NCBI GenBank assembly: GCA_019639115.1
Contig: JAHBSM010000015.1
Span: 1 to 44,935, forward strand
Direction of reading: 5' to 3'
Length of the DNA stretch: 44,935 bases
From: Acidobacteriota bacterium
GTDB lineage: Bacteria > Acidobacteriota > Blastocatellia > Pyrinomonadales > Pyrinomonadaceae
Under the pieces are notes generated by a model, which saw only the letters and a list, made by a program, of their open reading frames with translations, made no database searches and was not told the origin of the DNA. The translations under genes and the position numbers were made by a program. Positions 16,872-25,726 of this stretch are shown piece after piece (within the stretch, counting starts at the first letter, position 1; every line of letters starts with the position of its first letter).

Positions 16872-19205
16872 TTATTCTACAACGCTTTCCTTCGGATCGA
16901 GATAGGTATCCAGCGCCTTCATCAAAGTTTCCGGGCCGAAAGGCTTTGTAATGTAACCGGTGCAGCCGGCCATACGGCCGCGAACCTTGTCGAAAAAGCC
17001 GTCCTTGCCTGATATCATCACGACCGGAACATTTGCCGCCGTTTCGTGCGAACGGATCATTTTGCAGACCTGATAGCCATCCATACGCGGCATCGCGATG
17101 TCAAGCAGTACAAGGTCCGGCGTGAAGTGCTCTAGTGCTTCCATCGCCTCGACACCGTCCGCCGCGCATATGACTGTGTGGCCCGATTTCTCGAGCTTGT
17201 TCGAGATCAGCTTGCGTACAGTAGCCGAGTCGTCAACCACCAGGATCGCACATCCGCGCGGCATCGACTCGTAAGCTTCGGCTTGTCGTCGCATATCCTC
17301 GAGACGCAGCGACAGAGCATTCAGCTGTCCGGCAAGTATCACGTCCGATGGGTCGAGCCTTGCAGCTTCCTGAAAGTAGCTCATCCCGCGATCGTAGTTC
17401 TTGAGATTGAAATGGCCGATGCCGAGATCCTTTAGCTCCTGTGCCGAGAACTCGCGGAGGTTCCATTCCGCTTCCATCTTCATCACCGATGCATGCATCG
17501 CACTCGGATCAACGGGAGCTGCGTTGAGCAGCATTTCGATGTCGGAGATGGTCGTGACCGCTCCGCACTCGACGCATTTGAAAGCGTTGTTCTCGGTCGC
17601 TGCGGAACAAAATACACACGTTGCACCGGGCTCCCGTTCGGCAAGGTCACCGGCAGAGAATTCCACGGTCTCGGCTGTCGGGGACGCGGCTTCTTCGGCA
17701 GACGTCCTGGCTTCATAGGTCTTGTAGGCTTCAACCGCCCACGGAGGCGCTTCCTCGGAATGGGCCTCGGTGTCGCTCTCCGAGACAATGGGCTCTTCGG
17801 CACGCTCGGAAGCGGCTTCAAACGATGGTTCCGGAGCTTCATTAGCCTCGGGCTGATCAGATACGAAGCTTTCCGCATCCGAGTCGAGATCGACTTCGGC
17901 GGGCGTTTCGTCAGCCGCAGCCTCGTAGGAGTCTGCTTCGGGCTCATTCGCCGGATCTGATTCTGCCGCAGGTTCTGCCGCAAAATCCTCAGGTTGGACA
18001 AATATCGTATCGCCATCGACAAATGTCACCTCGGCCGATACCTCCTGCTCGTCAGCAGCAAATTCGTCGCTTGCCACTGAAACTCTATCATCGGAAGCGA
18101 GCCCGACTTCTACGTCGTATTCGACCTCGTCAAGCGTCGGCTGCTCGGGCGTCTCGGCGATCGTTTGCCAGGGTTCGGTCTCGTCTGACGCGGCCTCAGC
18201 AGCAGTAAATTCGCGCTCGTCCGCGTGTCCGAGAAATTCATCGTTTGATGTTTCGGCCGACATATCGGCCTGTTCGGAGGCGTTATCGGCGTCATCTGCG
18301 GCCTCAACCACTTCAACGACCTCGACGACCTCTTCTGCACCATTCTCTCCAGCAGCTTCTGCGGCCGGTTCGGAGACTTCTTCAACGGCTTCCACGGCGG
18401 TCGCGGCTTTCATCGCATCAAGAAACTCGAATGTCTCGGCAGCACCGCTATTGGCAGGATCTAGCGTCACGACACGCTCGAACGACAGACGCTTCTCTTC
18501 GAAAGTGCTCGACAGGTGGCCGCGGAGCATCCACGCTCGCGTATCTTCGAGGTTGGCGTTCAAATACTCGTCCAACAGAGCTACAGCCTGGTCCCATTCG
18601 TCGTTGACAGCCATTTCTACCGCTTGGCCGAACGTCCTTTCGCGGCGCCGCGACTCGATGCCCTCGACAGCCAGCTTTGCTTCGGCGTTGTCAGGATCGA
18701 TCGCCAGTACGCGACCCAAAAGACTCTCTTTCAGCTCGTCGGTCTCGGCCATCGAAGCCTTCCAGAACCAAGCCATCTCGCACTGCTCGTCATTCTCAAC
18801 GGCACGAGTGAAAAAATCGGCAGCGGCTTCGCTGTTGCCTTCTTCGAGCGAAAGAATGCCGCGCTGAACGAACGTTTTCGCGATCAGCGACCTCGTCGAG
18901 GCTTCCCATTCGAGAGCCCTTTCGTTGGCAGGATCGACCCGAAGTGCATTCTGCAGGAACGCGAGAAGTTCTTCCGGATATTCGCTTATCGAAGCAAGCC
19001 ACATCCAGGCATCTAAATTGTCCGGATCGGATTCTGTGACAGCATTGAGGCAGGTTCGGGCTTCGCTGCGGTTGCCCGCTCGGGCGAATTCGATGCCGCG
19101 TCGCAGGTTCTCGGCGGTCTGTGGGTCTTTGGTGTCGCGGACTGCGGCTGCGGAATTGATCTCAGCGGGAGACCAATTGACTGATGGTTCGATTTCTAGT
19201 CTCAT
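16872..19205 (-). CDS. TPR / acidic linker / zinc-ribbon / receiver response regulator
   Basis: A 777-residue protein without signal peptide or membrane segment. N-terminal TPR-like repeats (about 30-265) are followed by a long low-complexity acidic region rich in Glu, Ala, Asp and Val (about 270-520). A zinc ribbon has Cys530, Cys533, Cys544 and Cys547 (CVFC...CVEC). A short second TPR segment (about 590-640) precedes a receiver domain (about 650-777) with Asp658/Asp659, phosphoacceptor Asp702, Ser732 and Lys754. The receiver resembles PilG/PilH- and CheY-like regulators. No DNA-binding output domain is present, so output is probably through protein contacts by the TPRs. The gene precedes the CheA-like kinase by 28 bases, which suggests it is the phosphorylation target. 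Confidence 0.87.
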   Translation of the reverse strand: MRLEIEPSVNWSPAEINSAAAVRDTKDPQTAENLRRGIEFARAGNRSEARTCLNAVTESDPDNLDAWMWLASISEYPEELLAFLQNALRVDPANERALEWEASTRSLIAKTFVQRGILSLEEGNSEAAADFFTRAVENDEQCEMAWFWKASMAETDELKESLLGRVLAIDPDNAEAKLAVEGIESRRRERTFGQAVEMAVNDEWDQAVALLDEYLNANLEDTRAWMLRGHLSSTFEEKRLSFERVVTLDPANSGAAETFEFLDAMKAATAVEAVEEVSEPAAEAAGENGAEEVVEVVEVVEAADDADNASEQADMSAETSNDEFLGHADEREFTAAEAASDETEPWQTIAETPEQPTLDEVEYDVEVGLASDDRVSVASDEFAADEQEVSAEVTFVDGDTIFVQPEDFAAEPAAESDPANEPEADSYEAAADETPAEVDLDSDAESFVSDQPEANEAPEPSFEAASERAEEPIVSESDTEAHSEEAPPWAVEAYKTYEARTSAEEAASPTAETVEFSAGDLAEREPGATCVFCSAATENNAFKCVECGAVTTISDIEMLLNAAPVDPSAMHASVMKMEAEWNLREFSAQELKDLGIGHFNLKNYDRGMSYFQEAARLDPSDVILAGQLNALSLRLEDMRRQAEAYESMPRGCAILVVDDSATVRKLISNKLEKSGHTVICAADGVEAMEALEHFTPDLVLLDIAMPRMDGYQVCKMIRSHETAANVPVVMISGKDGFFDKVRGRMAGCTGYITKPFGPETLMKALDTYLDPKESVVE

Positions 19206-19432
19206 AGGGTTGTATTCTTACCGGTAGATTTTTTGGCGAGCTCGAGCGAAGCTCCGGGATCGGGACCAGAAGGCGCGACGGTCCCACCTGGCAATAGGCA
19301 ACGCGAATGCCAAACGAACAGATCGGCAGCGACCTGAGCCTTTGAGTGCGAAACGCCGTAAAACATTGGCCCGGAACGATCTCGGGCATCGGGCACGGCC
19401 TGCCGGCAGATAAATGTAAGTGCAAAGTTGTG

Positions 19433-19480
19433 ACAAAAAATGGCACCTAGCGATTACAAAAAAGTGTCATAGATAGCGAT
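19433..19480 (+). repeat. Imperfect direct repeat reaching the start codon of the flavoprotein gene
   Basis: Two copies (19433-19454 and 19456-19480) both start with ACAAAAAA and end with TAGCGAT, with TGGCAC or GTGTCA in the middle. The second copy ends in the ATG of the flavoprotein gene at 19479. Position between two divergent genes would suit a regulator site; this is inference. Confidence 0.4.
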
Positions 19481-20414
19481 GTCGGATGGATCAAGATCGA
19501 CCGATATTCTAGTTATCGGGGCGGGCCCTGCGGGTCTGTCGGCGGCTATATGGGCCCGCGATCTCGGGCTTCGGTGTACTGTCATCGATGCCCGGCCCGA
19601 GCCCGGCGGCCAGCTCAACAGTATCTTTTCTCCGATCCGCAATTATCCGGGCATCGAACAGATAGAGGGGCCTCGACTTGCGAACGATATGATGCTTCAG
19701 GCCCGTCGCGCCGGGGCCGATCTCATATTCGGCGAGGCGGTCGTTTCGATACGAGCGCCCGAGCTTGCCGTATTGACGGCAAGCGGTTCTGTTTTGAATA
19801 CGAAGGCGATAGTTGCAGCTACAGGTGTAAGGCGACGACGGCTTTGCGTCCCCGGCGAATCAGAATATTTAGGCCGCGGCATCCTTGATTCTGGGGCAAA
19901 ACGTGCCGGCGAACTCGGCGGCAGCCGTGTAACGATCATCGGCGGCGGCGACGCCGCGATCGAGAATGCGGTACTGCTGGGACGTGCGGGAGCTATCGTC
20001 ACGGTGATACATCGAGGAGCGGAATTCTCTGCCCGCGATGAATTTCTCAACCCTGCGGAGCGGCTCGCTAGCGTCACACTTCTTCGTGAGTCGAATGTAC
20101 TGAGAATATTGGGTGACGACCGTGTCACTTCGGTCGAGGTCGCAGGAGCCGACGGGCTGCCGGTGAAAATCGACACTAACGCTGTGCTCATACGCATTGG
20201 GTGGGAGCCGAACTCCGATCTGCTTCGCGAACATGTGCGGCTGGACGAACGAGGCTATGCTATCACTGATAAAGTAGGCAGAACCGACGTCCCGGGTATC
20301 TATGCTGTCGGCGATGTCACCTGCCGCGAGGCCCCGACCATCGTGACCGCAGCGGGTGCGGGAGCTGCCGCAGCTAAAGCCATCTACAGCGATCACTTCA
20401 CGCCCGGGTCATAA
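19479..20414 (+). CDS. Thioredoxin reductase-like FAD/NAD(P) oxidoreductase lacking the CxxC
   Basis: A 311-residue two-dinucleotide-fold flavoprotein with the length and layout of bacterial thioredoxin reductase. The FAD motif GAGPAG is at residues 14-19, followed by PGGQL (42-46), the second Rossmann motif GGGDAA at 155-160 and the C-terminal FAD segment YAVGDV (275-280). In thioredoxin reductase the redox pair CATC lies before the second Rossmann motif; here the matching stretch reads GRGILDSGAKRAG (132-144) with no Cys. The only cysteines (33, 123, 282) are scattered. It therefore cannot reduce thioredoxin by the usual route and is more likely a ferredoxin/flavodoxin-NADP reductase of the TrxR-like type or a related reductase. 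A direct repeat overlaps the start. It stands alone on the plus strand ahead of the TonB receptor. Confidence 0.87.
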   Translation: MSDGSRSTDILVIGAGPAGLSAAIWARDLGLRCTVIDARPEPGGQLNSIFSPIRNYPGIEQIEGPRLANDMMLQARRAGADLIFGEAVVSIRAPELAVLTASGSVLNTKAIVAATGVRRRRLCVPGESEYLGRGILDSGAKRAGELGGSRVTIIGGGDAAIENAVLLGRAGAIVTVIHRGAEFSARDEFLNPAERLASVTLLRESNVLRILGDDRVTSVEVAGADGLPVKIDTNAVLIRIGWEPNSDLLREHVRLDERGYAITDKVGRTDVPGIYAVGDVTCREAPTIVTAAGAGAAAAKAIYSDHFTPGS

Positions 20415-20738
20415 TCAACTCGCATTCCTGCGACGGCAGAATTTTTGGATTCCTCTCCATTTTTTTGAAGTCCCGCCTCGCTCGGCTACGCCAAAGGGAA
20501 CGTCTGGCCCGCACAAATCAGCGATTTCTACGTCCGGAATATGCAAATGCTTGCATAAATCAGCCGGAATTATGATACATTTGGTTAACATCGTCTTAGA
20601 GGAAGCAAAGGGTCCGAGATGGCACACTAGATGCCTCTAATTCGGTGGATCAGCCATTTAGTCTATTTTTCAATTTGAACTCAGCCGACGGACCGCCCAA
20701 AGCGGCAGTCCGAAAGCTTTACCTTACCAGGAGGAAAA
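20415..20738 (+). other. 324-base intergenic region upstream of the TonB receptor
   Basis: No convincing gene is present; the open frame at 20356-20640 runs out of the flavoprotein gene and lacks family features. The stretch is AT-richer than its neighbours. It holds a small hairpin (TCGCA-TTCC-TGCGA) soon after the flavoprotein stop, the inverted repeat at 20540-20557, a -10-like TATGAT at 20571-20576 without a good -35, and the strong ribosome binding site AGGAGG at 20729-20734, 4 bases before the receptor ATG. Confidence 0.6.
20540..20557. promoter_or_regulatory. Operator-like inverted repeat upstream of the TonB receptor gene
   Basis: Arms TATGCAA and TTGCATA (7 bp, perfect) are separated by ATGC. 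The centre lies about 20 bases upstream of the -10-like TATGAT (20571-20576). This geometry suits a dimeric repressor or activator site; no regulator gene is adjacent. Confidence 0.4.
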
Positions 20739-23700
20739 ATGAAGAAAGCAGCTCTACTGAGGGGTTGGCTCACATTCATTGCCCTTGCTGTCGCAATGGC
20801 GTCGACCGGTTTTGCCCAAACGGGCAGCACATCGGTCAGCGGCGGTGTGACCGACCAGCAGGGTGCCGTGATCGCGGGCGCGACCGTTAAACTTTTGGAT
20901 CCCGAAAAAGGATTCAGCCGAACCGCCACAACGAGCGGTTCCGGAACATTCTCATTCTCCAATGTGCCGCCGGGTGTTTATACCATCGAGGTCGAAGCCA
21001 ACGGATTCAAGAAGCTCGTGCTCTCGAACGTTCAGGCTCTCGTTGATAAGCCGACCACGGTTAGCATCAACATGGAGGTAGGTGCGGTGACCGAAGTGGT
21101 CAACGTGGCCGGAGGTGAGCTTGAGTCGATCGTCAATAAGACGGAAGGATCGCTTGGCAACAACTTTGTCTCGCGTCAGATCCAGGAGCTGCCGCTGGAA
21201 GGCCGCAACGTCGGTGACCTGCTCAGCCTGCAGCCGGGCGTTACGCTTGACGGTTCAGTCACGGGCAGCCGCAGCGACCAGGCGAACATCACGCTTGACG
21301 GCGTGGACGTCAACGATCAGCAGAACGGTACGGCATTTACGCCCGTTCTGCGTGTGACGCCTGATTCGGTTGACGAATTTCGCGTGACGACGACCAACGC
21401 GGACTCAGCACGAGGACGTTCGTCAGGTGCGCAGATCTCGCTTTCGACCAAATCGGGCACCAATGAGTTTCACGGAGCTCTCTACGAATATCACCGAAAC
21501 ACGGTGACGACGGCTAATGATTTCTTCAACAATCAGAATGGCGTCGAACGTCCGAAGCTTATCCGCAACTTGTTCGGCGGACGAATCGGCGGCCCGGTCG
21601 TCAAGAACCGGTTCTTCTTCTTTTACAATTACGAAGGACTTCGCGAAGCACGCGAGACCGGCGTGACGCAGATCGTACCTTTGGCCAGCCTCGGTCAGGG
21701 CAGTGTTAAGTTCAGGTCGAACACCGGCGTCGTAACGACTCTAACGGCCGCTCAGATCAATGCATTGACCACCAACGGACAGCCCGGCGGCACTCCTGTC
21801 GTCGATGTCAATCCAGCCTCATTGGCAGTGCTTGCCAGTGCAGCTTCGAGGTATCGTGCAAATGACTTCACAGTGGGCGACGGACTCAATACAGCCGGCT
21901 TCCGTTTCAATGCCAAGGTCCCGTCGTCGAACAATACCCATACGGCACGCATCGACTGGAAAGTGACCCGCGACGAGAAGCACACCGTTTCCTTCCGCGG
22001 TATTTTCCAGGATGACTATTTTGACGGCGTCCAGGCATTTCCTGATACGTCGGCGAGCCGTAGGATCAGCCGTCCTTTCGGCACCGTCGCTTCGCACACT
22101 TGGCTGATCAGCAACAATTTGATCAACAATTTCCGTTGGGGATTCACGCGACAAAAGTTCAAAGATACGGGCGATTCTACCGGTGACGCGATCTCGTTCC
22201 GCGGCGTATTCTCGCCTGCCAACTATGCGTTCCCGTTCACGCGTCGCACCGATACGCAGAACTTCGTTGATGATTTCACTTGGATCAAAGGCGACCATAC
22301 GCTGCAGTTCGGCGGCAATATCCGTATCGTACGCAATTTCCGCAGCGACGAGTCGAGGACGCACGATCGTGCGATCATCAACCGATCGTTCTTTGCAGGT
22401 TCGGGCAACGTATTGACGAATCCGATCCTCAATACTCAGAATCCGAACACGGGATCTAACTACACGATCGCCAGCAGCGACGTGCTTTCGACACGGGACG
22501 CGATGGCGGCCGTGCTCGGGCGTTACTCGCAGTACACTTTCTATTCCAACTATCAAGCCAACGGACAGCGTCTGCCTCTCGGGCAGCCCGTCATCCGAAG
22601 GTTCGCGACAGAGGAATACGATATGTACGTGCAGGACGCGTGGCGTATACGCAAGAACCTCAATCTTACTTTCGGCGTCCGTTATGGCCTGAGCCGTCCG
22701 GTCTATGAGACCCAAGGTTATCAGGCTAAACCGACGATCGGACTTGAGGAGTATCTGCGGCGGCGTATCAATGCTTCGAATGCAGGCCAGAACTACGGTA
22801 TCGTTGACAGCGAAAAGATCGTTGTTGACCTGGCAGGTCCGAAGAATGGCAAAGGCAACGTCTATCCCTGGGACACGAACAATTTCCAGCCGAACGTTGC
22901 TGTCGCCTGGTCGCCTAACTTCAAGAGCGGATTCCTTAAGAATCTCTTTGGAGCTAACAGTGCCTCGGTCTTCCGCGGCGGATTCCGCATCACGAACGAC
23001 TACTTCGGGCAGGCTCTGGCAGTGAACTTCGACTCGAACAACACCCTTGGCTTCGCATCGCAGCTCGGTATTTCGGCCAATACCTTCAACGTTTCGACCA
23101 ATCCGGGCCCGCTGTTCACTGGATTTAGCCAATCGGTCCGCAGCTTGCCGCTGCCTCCGGGAGGCTCGATCGCTAATCAGATAGTATTCCCGCAGGCTCA
23201 GCCGCTTGATGATCAGCGTCGTATCGAGGGTTCGCTCGACAGCAACCTCGTATCGCCGATCAACTATCAATGGAACGTCACCTACGGCCGCGAGCTGCCG
23301 GGTAAGTTGTACGTCGAGGTTTCCTATATAGGACGCCTGGCGCGCCACTTGCTGGCTTCGCGCGACATCATGACGCCGAACAACATCAAAGACCCGGCCT
23401 CGGGCCAGACGTGGTATCAGGCAGCGACCATACTCGAAGAGTATCGCCGACGCAGGACGCCGGTCGGACAGATCCCGAACCTTCCGTTCTTTGAGAATAT
23501 GTTCCCCGCGGGTTCGCTCGATGCACTGCTCTTCGGAGCCGGCCTCAGCAATACGCGGGCCGCATATGGATTCATGGCTACGGACGATACTCCGGGCTGT
23601 GTCGGAGCGCCGCTCTTTGGGTGCTACGAGGTCGGCAACGACTGGACATACCTGCAGGATGTTCTTGACCAGTATATGCCGTCGTTCGGCGGGCGCCGAC

Positions 23701-24545
23701 TGTTCTATAACAGACAGTATGGAGCTCTGTCGGCCTACGGCACGATCGCGGGTTCGGACTATCACGGTATGACCGCGAGCATTCGCCAGCGCTACAAAGG
23801 GCTGACGTGGGACCTCAACTACACATTCGCCAAATCGATCGACGATGCCTCAGGCGTCCAGACGAGCGGCGTGTACGGGTCAGCTTTCATCCTGAATGCA
23901 CTGCGTCAGAGGGATAACCGTGCCGTTTCGGATTTCGACGTGCGCCACATCATTAACGTGAACGGCGTGTTCGAACTCCCGTTCGGCCGAGGAAAGACGT
24001 TCCTGCGCAATATGTCGCGTCCGCTGGACGCGGTATTTGGCGGCTGGCAGCTCAGCTCGATCTTCCGCTTCAATACCGGCTATCCGATCACGGACGGCAT
24101 GGTCGATGTGGCGGGCTGGCCGACGAACTGGAACGTAAGAAGTTACGTCGCTCGCATCCGTCCGATCTCGAGCTCGCCGACCAAGAACGGCGGTTCGAAT
24201 CCGGGCAAGGTGCCGAACCTGTTCAGCAACTTGACAGCCGCGTATCAGAGCTTCCGCGTTGCCAACCCCGGTGAGACGGGCGACCGCAACCAGCTCAGGT
24301 ATCCGAGCTATATCGTGCTCGATCTCGGCATCGCTAAGACGTTCAAGACACCTTGGAACGAGAAGCACAAGATCCAGATCCGTGCCGACGGGTTCAATGT
24401 AACGAACACTCAGCGGTTCACGGCTGCAGACACCATCTTTGGCCTCGACCCGTATCGTGATACGCCGTCGTCCACATTTGGGAACTTCAGCTCGATCCAG
24501 GGCAGCCCGCGTGTGTTCCAATTCGCCATCCGTTACGACTTCTAG
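20739..24545 (+). CDS. TonB-dependent receptor, Oar-like, with carboxypeptidase-regulatory-like N-terminal domain
   Basis: A 1268-residue outer-membrane protein. A signal peptide (hydrophobic core 9-24, cleavage after GFAQ) is followed by a carboxypeptidase-regulatory-like beta-sandwich (about 28-110, with GGVTDQQGAVIAGATVKL and FSNVPPGVYTIEV). A plug domain follows (about 115-240, with ELPLEGRNVGDLLSLQPGV), and a long beta-barrel runs to a C-terminal Phe (FAIRYDF), the usual outer-membrane insertion signal. This architecture is strongly expanded in Acidobacteriota and Myxococcota, where it is thought to import oligosaccharides, peptides or metal complexes; the ligand here is unknown. I see no clear TonB box. 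AGGAGG at 20729-20734 gives a near-ideal ribosome binding site, suggesting high expression. No SusD-like partner is adjacent, and the gene ends at its own terminator. Confidence 0.94.
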   Translation: MKKAALLRGWLTFIALAVAMASTGFAQTGSTSVSGGVTDQQGAVIAGATVKLLDPEKGFSRTATTSGSGTFSFSNVPPGVYTIEVEANGFKKLVLSNVQALVDKPTTVSINMEVGAVTEVVNVAGGELESIVNKTEGSLGNNFVSRQIQELPLEGRNVGDLLSLQPGVTLDGSVTGSRSDQANITLDGVDVNDQQNGTAFTPVLRVTPDSVDEFRVTTTNADSARGRSSGAQISLSTKSGTNEFHGALYEYHRNTVTTANDFFNNQNGVERPKLIRNLFGGRIGGPVVKNRFFFFYNYEGLREARETGVTQIVPLASLGQGSVKFRSNTGVVTTLTAAQINALTTNGQPGGTPVVDVNPASLAVLASAASRYRANDFTVGDGLNTAGFRFNAKVPSSNNTHTARIDWKVTRDEKHTVSFRGIFQDDYFDGVQAFPDTSASRRISRPFGTVASHTWLISNNLINNFRWGFTRQKFKDTGDSTGDAISFRGVFSPANYAFPFTRRTDTQNFVDDFTWIKGDHTLQFGGNIRIVRNFRSDESRTHDRAIINRSFFAGSGNVLTNPILNTQNPNTGSNYTIASSDVLSTRDAMAAVLGRYSQYTFYSNYQANGQRLPLGQPVIRRFATEEYDMYVQDAWRIRKNLNLTFGVRYGLSRPVYETQGYQAKPTIGLEEYLRRRINASNAGQNYGIVDSEKIVVDLAGPKNGKGNVYPWDTNNFQPNVAVAWSPNFKSGFLKNLFGANSASVFRGGFRITNDYFGQALAVNFDSNNTLGFASQLGISANTFNVSTNPGPLFTGFSQSVRSLPLPPGGSIANQIVFPQAQPLDDQRRIEGSLDSNLVSPINYQWNVTYGRELPGKLYVEVSYIGRLARHLLASRDIMTPNNIKDPASGQTWYQAATILEEYRRRRTPVGQIPNLPFFENMFPAGSLDALLFGAGLSNTRAAYGFMATDDTPGCVGAPLFGCYEVGNDWTYLQDVLDQYMPSFGGRRLFYNRQYGALSAYGTIAGSDYHGMTASIRQRYKGLTWDLNYTFAKSIDDASGVQTSGVYGSAFILNALRQRDNRAVSDFDVRHIINVNGVFELPFGRGKTFLRNMSRPLDAVFGGWQLSSIFRFNTGYPITDGMVDVAGWPTNWNVRSYVARIRPISSSPTKNGGSNPGKVPNLFSNLTAAYQSFRVANPGETGDRNQLRYPSYIVLDLGIAKTFKTPWNEKHKIQIRADGFNVTNTQRFTAADTIFGLDPYRDTPSSTFGNFSSIQGSPRVFQFAIRYDF

Positions 24546-24570
24546 TAGTTACGAGATGCATTAATGGAGA

Positions 24571-24596
24571 GGGCCGGCTGCGATGCCGGCCCTTTT
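24571..24596 (+). terminator. Intrinsic terminator after the TonB receptor
   Basis: A perfect 8-bp GC stem, GGGCCGGC (24571-24578) and GCCGGCCC (24585-24592), with loop TGCGAT is followed by TTTTCCTATTTT. It lies 26 bases after the receptor stop and directly ahead of the convergent TPR gene's stop, so it may also slow transcription from the other strand. Confidence 0.88.
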
Positions 24597-24597
24597 C

Positions 24598-25641
24598 CTA
24601 TTTTGGAGTATTGTCTTTTATGTACCTTTCGATCTTGTCGCGTTCGGGATATTTCGGCATTTTCTCGAGGAACAACCTATATTCGCGGACGGCCCGGTCC
24701 TTGAGGTTTGCTGCGTTATATAATTGTGCGAGTCTCAAATGCAGTTCCGCCTTTCCCGCCGGATCCAGTTCGATCGCTTTATTCAAATAGACCACAGCCT
24801 TTGAGCCTTTCTTGTTCTGCAGATAGGCTTCGCCCAGATAGTGGTTGACATCTGCATTATCGGGCTCGGCGGCGACGGCCTTTTCGAGCATATCGATCGA
24901 ATTGTCGAACTGCTTCTGTTCGAGATATAGTTTGCCAAGATTGAGCAAGGCCGGAAGGAAATCGGACTTTAACGCCAAGGCGGCCTTATAGGAAGATTCG
25001 GCGTCGGCATATTTCGATTTGAGAAAGAGGACGTTGCCGAGCTCGGTGTGGGCAACATAGTCTTTCTCATCGTCGCGGATGATCTGGCGGAGCAACTTTT
25101 CTGCTTCATCGAACTTTTTGGCCTTGATGCCGGCGAGTGCTCTTTCAAGCAGTCGATTGCCGTCCTCAGATCGCGGATAGCTGTCGGCGAGCTTGACGAC
25201 ACCGGCACCGGTGCGTTCCACGATCTCCATCTGTGCGGCGGTAACTATCAGGTCGGCGCGATTGCCGAGCGGCGGTCCGTTCAAGGTAGCCATAGACTGC
25301 CGGTGGACCTCCTGGCCGTCGACGTCAACCACCAGCGTGACGCCGGAGCGAGGAATGCCGCTGAAATTGAATCCGCCGCGATTCTTAGAGTTGGTCCGGG
25401 CGAACGTGACGCCGTTCACAAGCACGCTTACGGTAATTGTGTGCGGGCGGGCCTCATTGAGTCCTTGTACCGTGACGGTGCCCGATAGCGTGGCATCGAC
25501 CAATCCCATCGAAGTGTTGCCGGGCCTGACGCCGATATAGGTCGGCAGCCCGCTTTGCTGCCTTGACTCGTCGTCCTGCCCGAGGACCGGCGATACGAAC
25601 ACAAAGGCCAAAACGCATAGGATCGAGAATTTCTTTGACAT
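24598..25641 (-). CDS. Secreted TPR-repeat protein
   Basis: A 347-residue exported protein. The start at 25641 gives a signal peptide (MSKKFSILCVLAFVFVSPVL, cleavage after LGQ) and has AGGGAG a suitable distance upstream; a longer frame from 25689 would bury it. Residues about 40-130 form a beta-rich domain (LSGTVTVQGL, ITVSVLVNGV, GVTLVVDVDGQEV) that looks like a carboxypeptidase-regulatory-like sandwich. About five TPR units follow (160-335; for example AEKLLRQIIRDDEKDYVAHT and YLEQKQFDNSIDMLEKA). Such proteins act as periplasmic scaffolds; no specific partner is evident. It converges on the TonB receptor gene across the terminator. Confidence 0.85.
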   Translation of the reverse strand: MSKKFSILCVLAFVFVSPVLGQDDESRQQSGLPTYIGVRPGNTSMGLVDATLSGTVTVQGLNEARPHTITVSVLVNGVTFARTNSKNRGGFNFSGIPRSGVTLVVDVDGQEVHRQSMATLNGPPLGNRADLIVTAAQMEIVERTGAGVVKLADSYPRSEDGNRLLERALAGIKAKKFDEAEKLLRQIIRDDEKDYVAHTELGNVLFLKSKYADAESSYKAALALKSDFLPALLNLGKLYLEQKQFDNSIDMLEKAVAAEPDNADVNHYLGEAYLQNKKGSKAVVYLNKAIELDPAGKAELHLRLAQLYNAANLKDRAVREYRLFLEKMPKYPERDKIERYIKDNTPK

Positions 25642-25726
25642 ATCAAATGGCTCCCTGATGAAACGTATTATTTCATCAGTAGATGCCAACCGAATGACGT
25701 TGTCAAGAAATCACCAGATGAACGGA

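Noticed and set aside
14801..19205. A type IV pili chemosensory (Pil-Chp) cluster
   Set aside because: The receiver resembles PilG/PilH, but no pilI, pilJ, pilK or pilus genes are present and the kinase lacks CheW, so the name was not applied.
20356..20640. A 94-residue plus-strand frame after the flavoprotein gene
   Set aside because: It starts inside the flavoprotein gene, has no ribosome binding site or family features, and covers the operator-like repeat; most likely non-coding.
21819..23765. A 648-residue minus-strand frame inside the TonB receptor
   Set aside because: Pure shadow of a GC-biased coding region; its composition is rich in Arg, Val and Ile with no recognisable domain, and the plus strand encodes an intact receptor.
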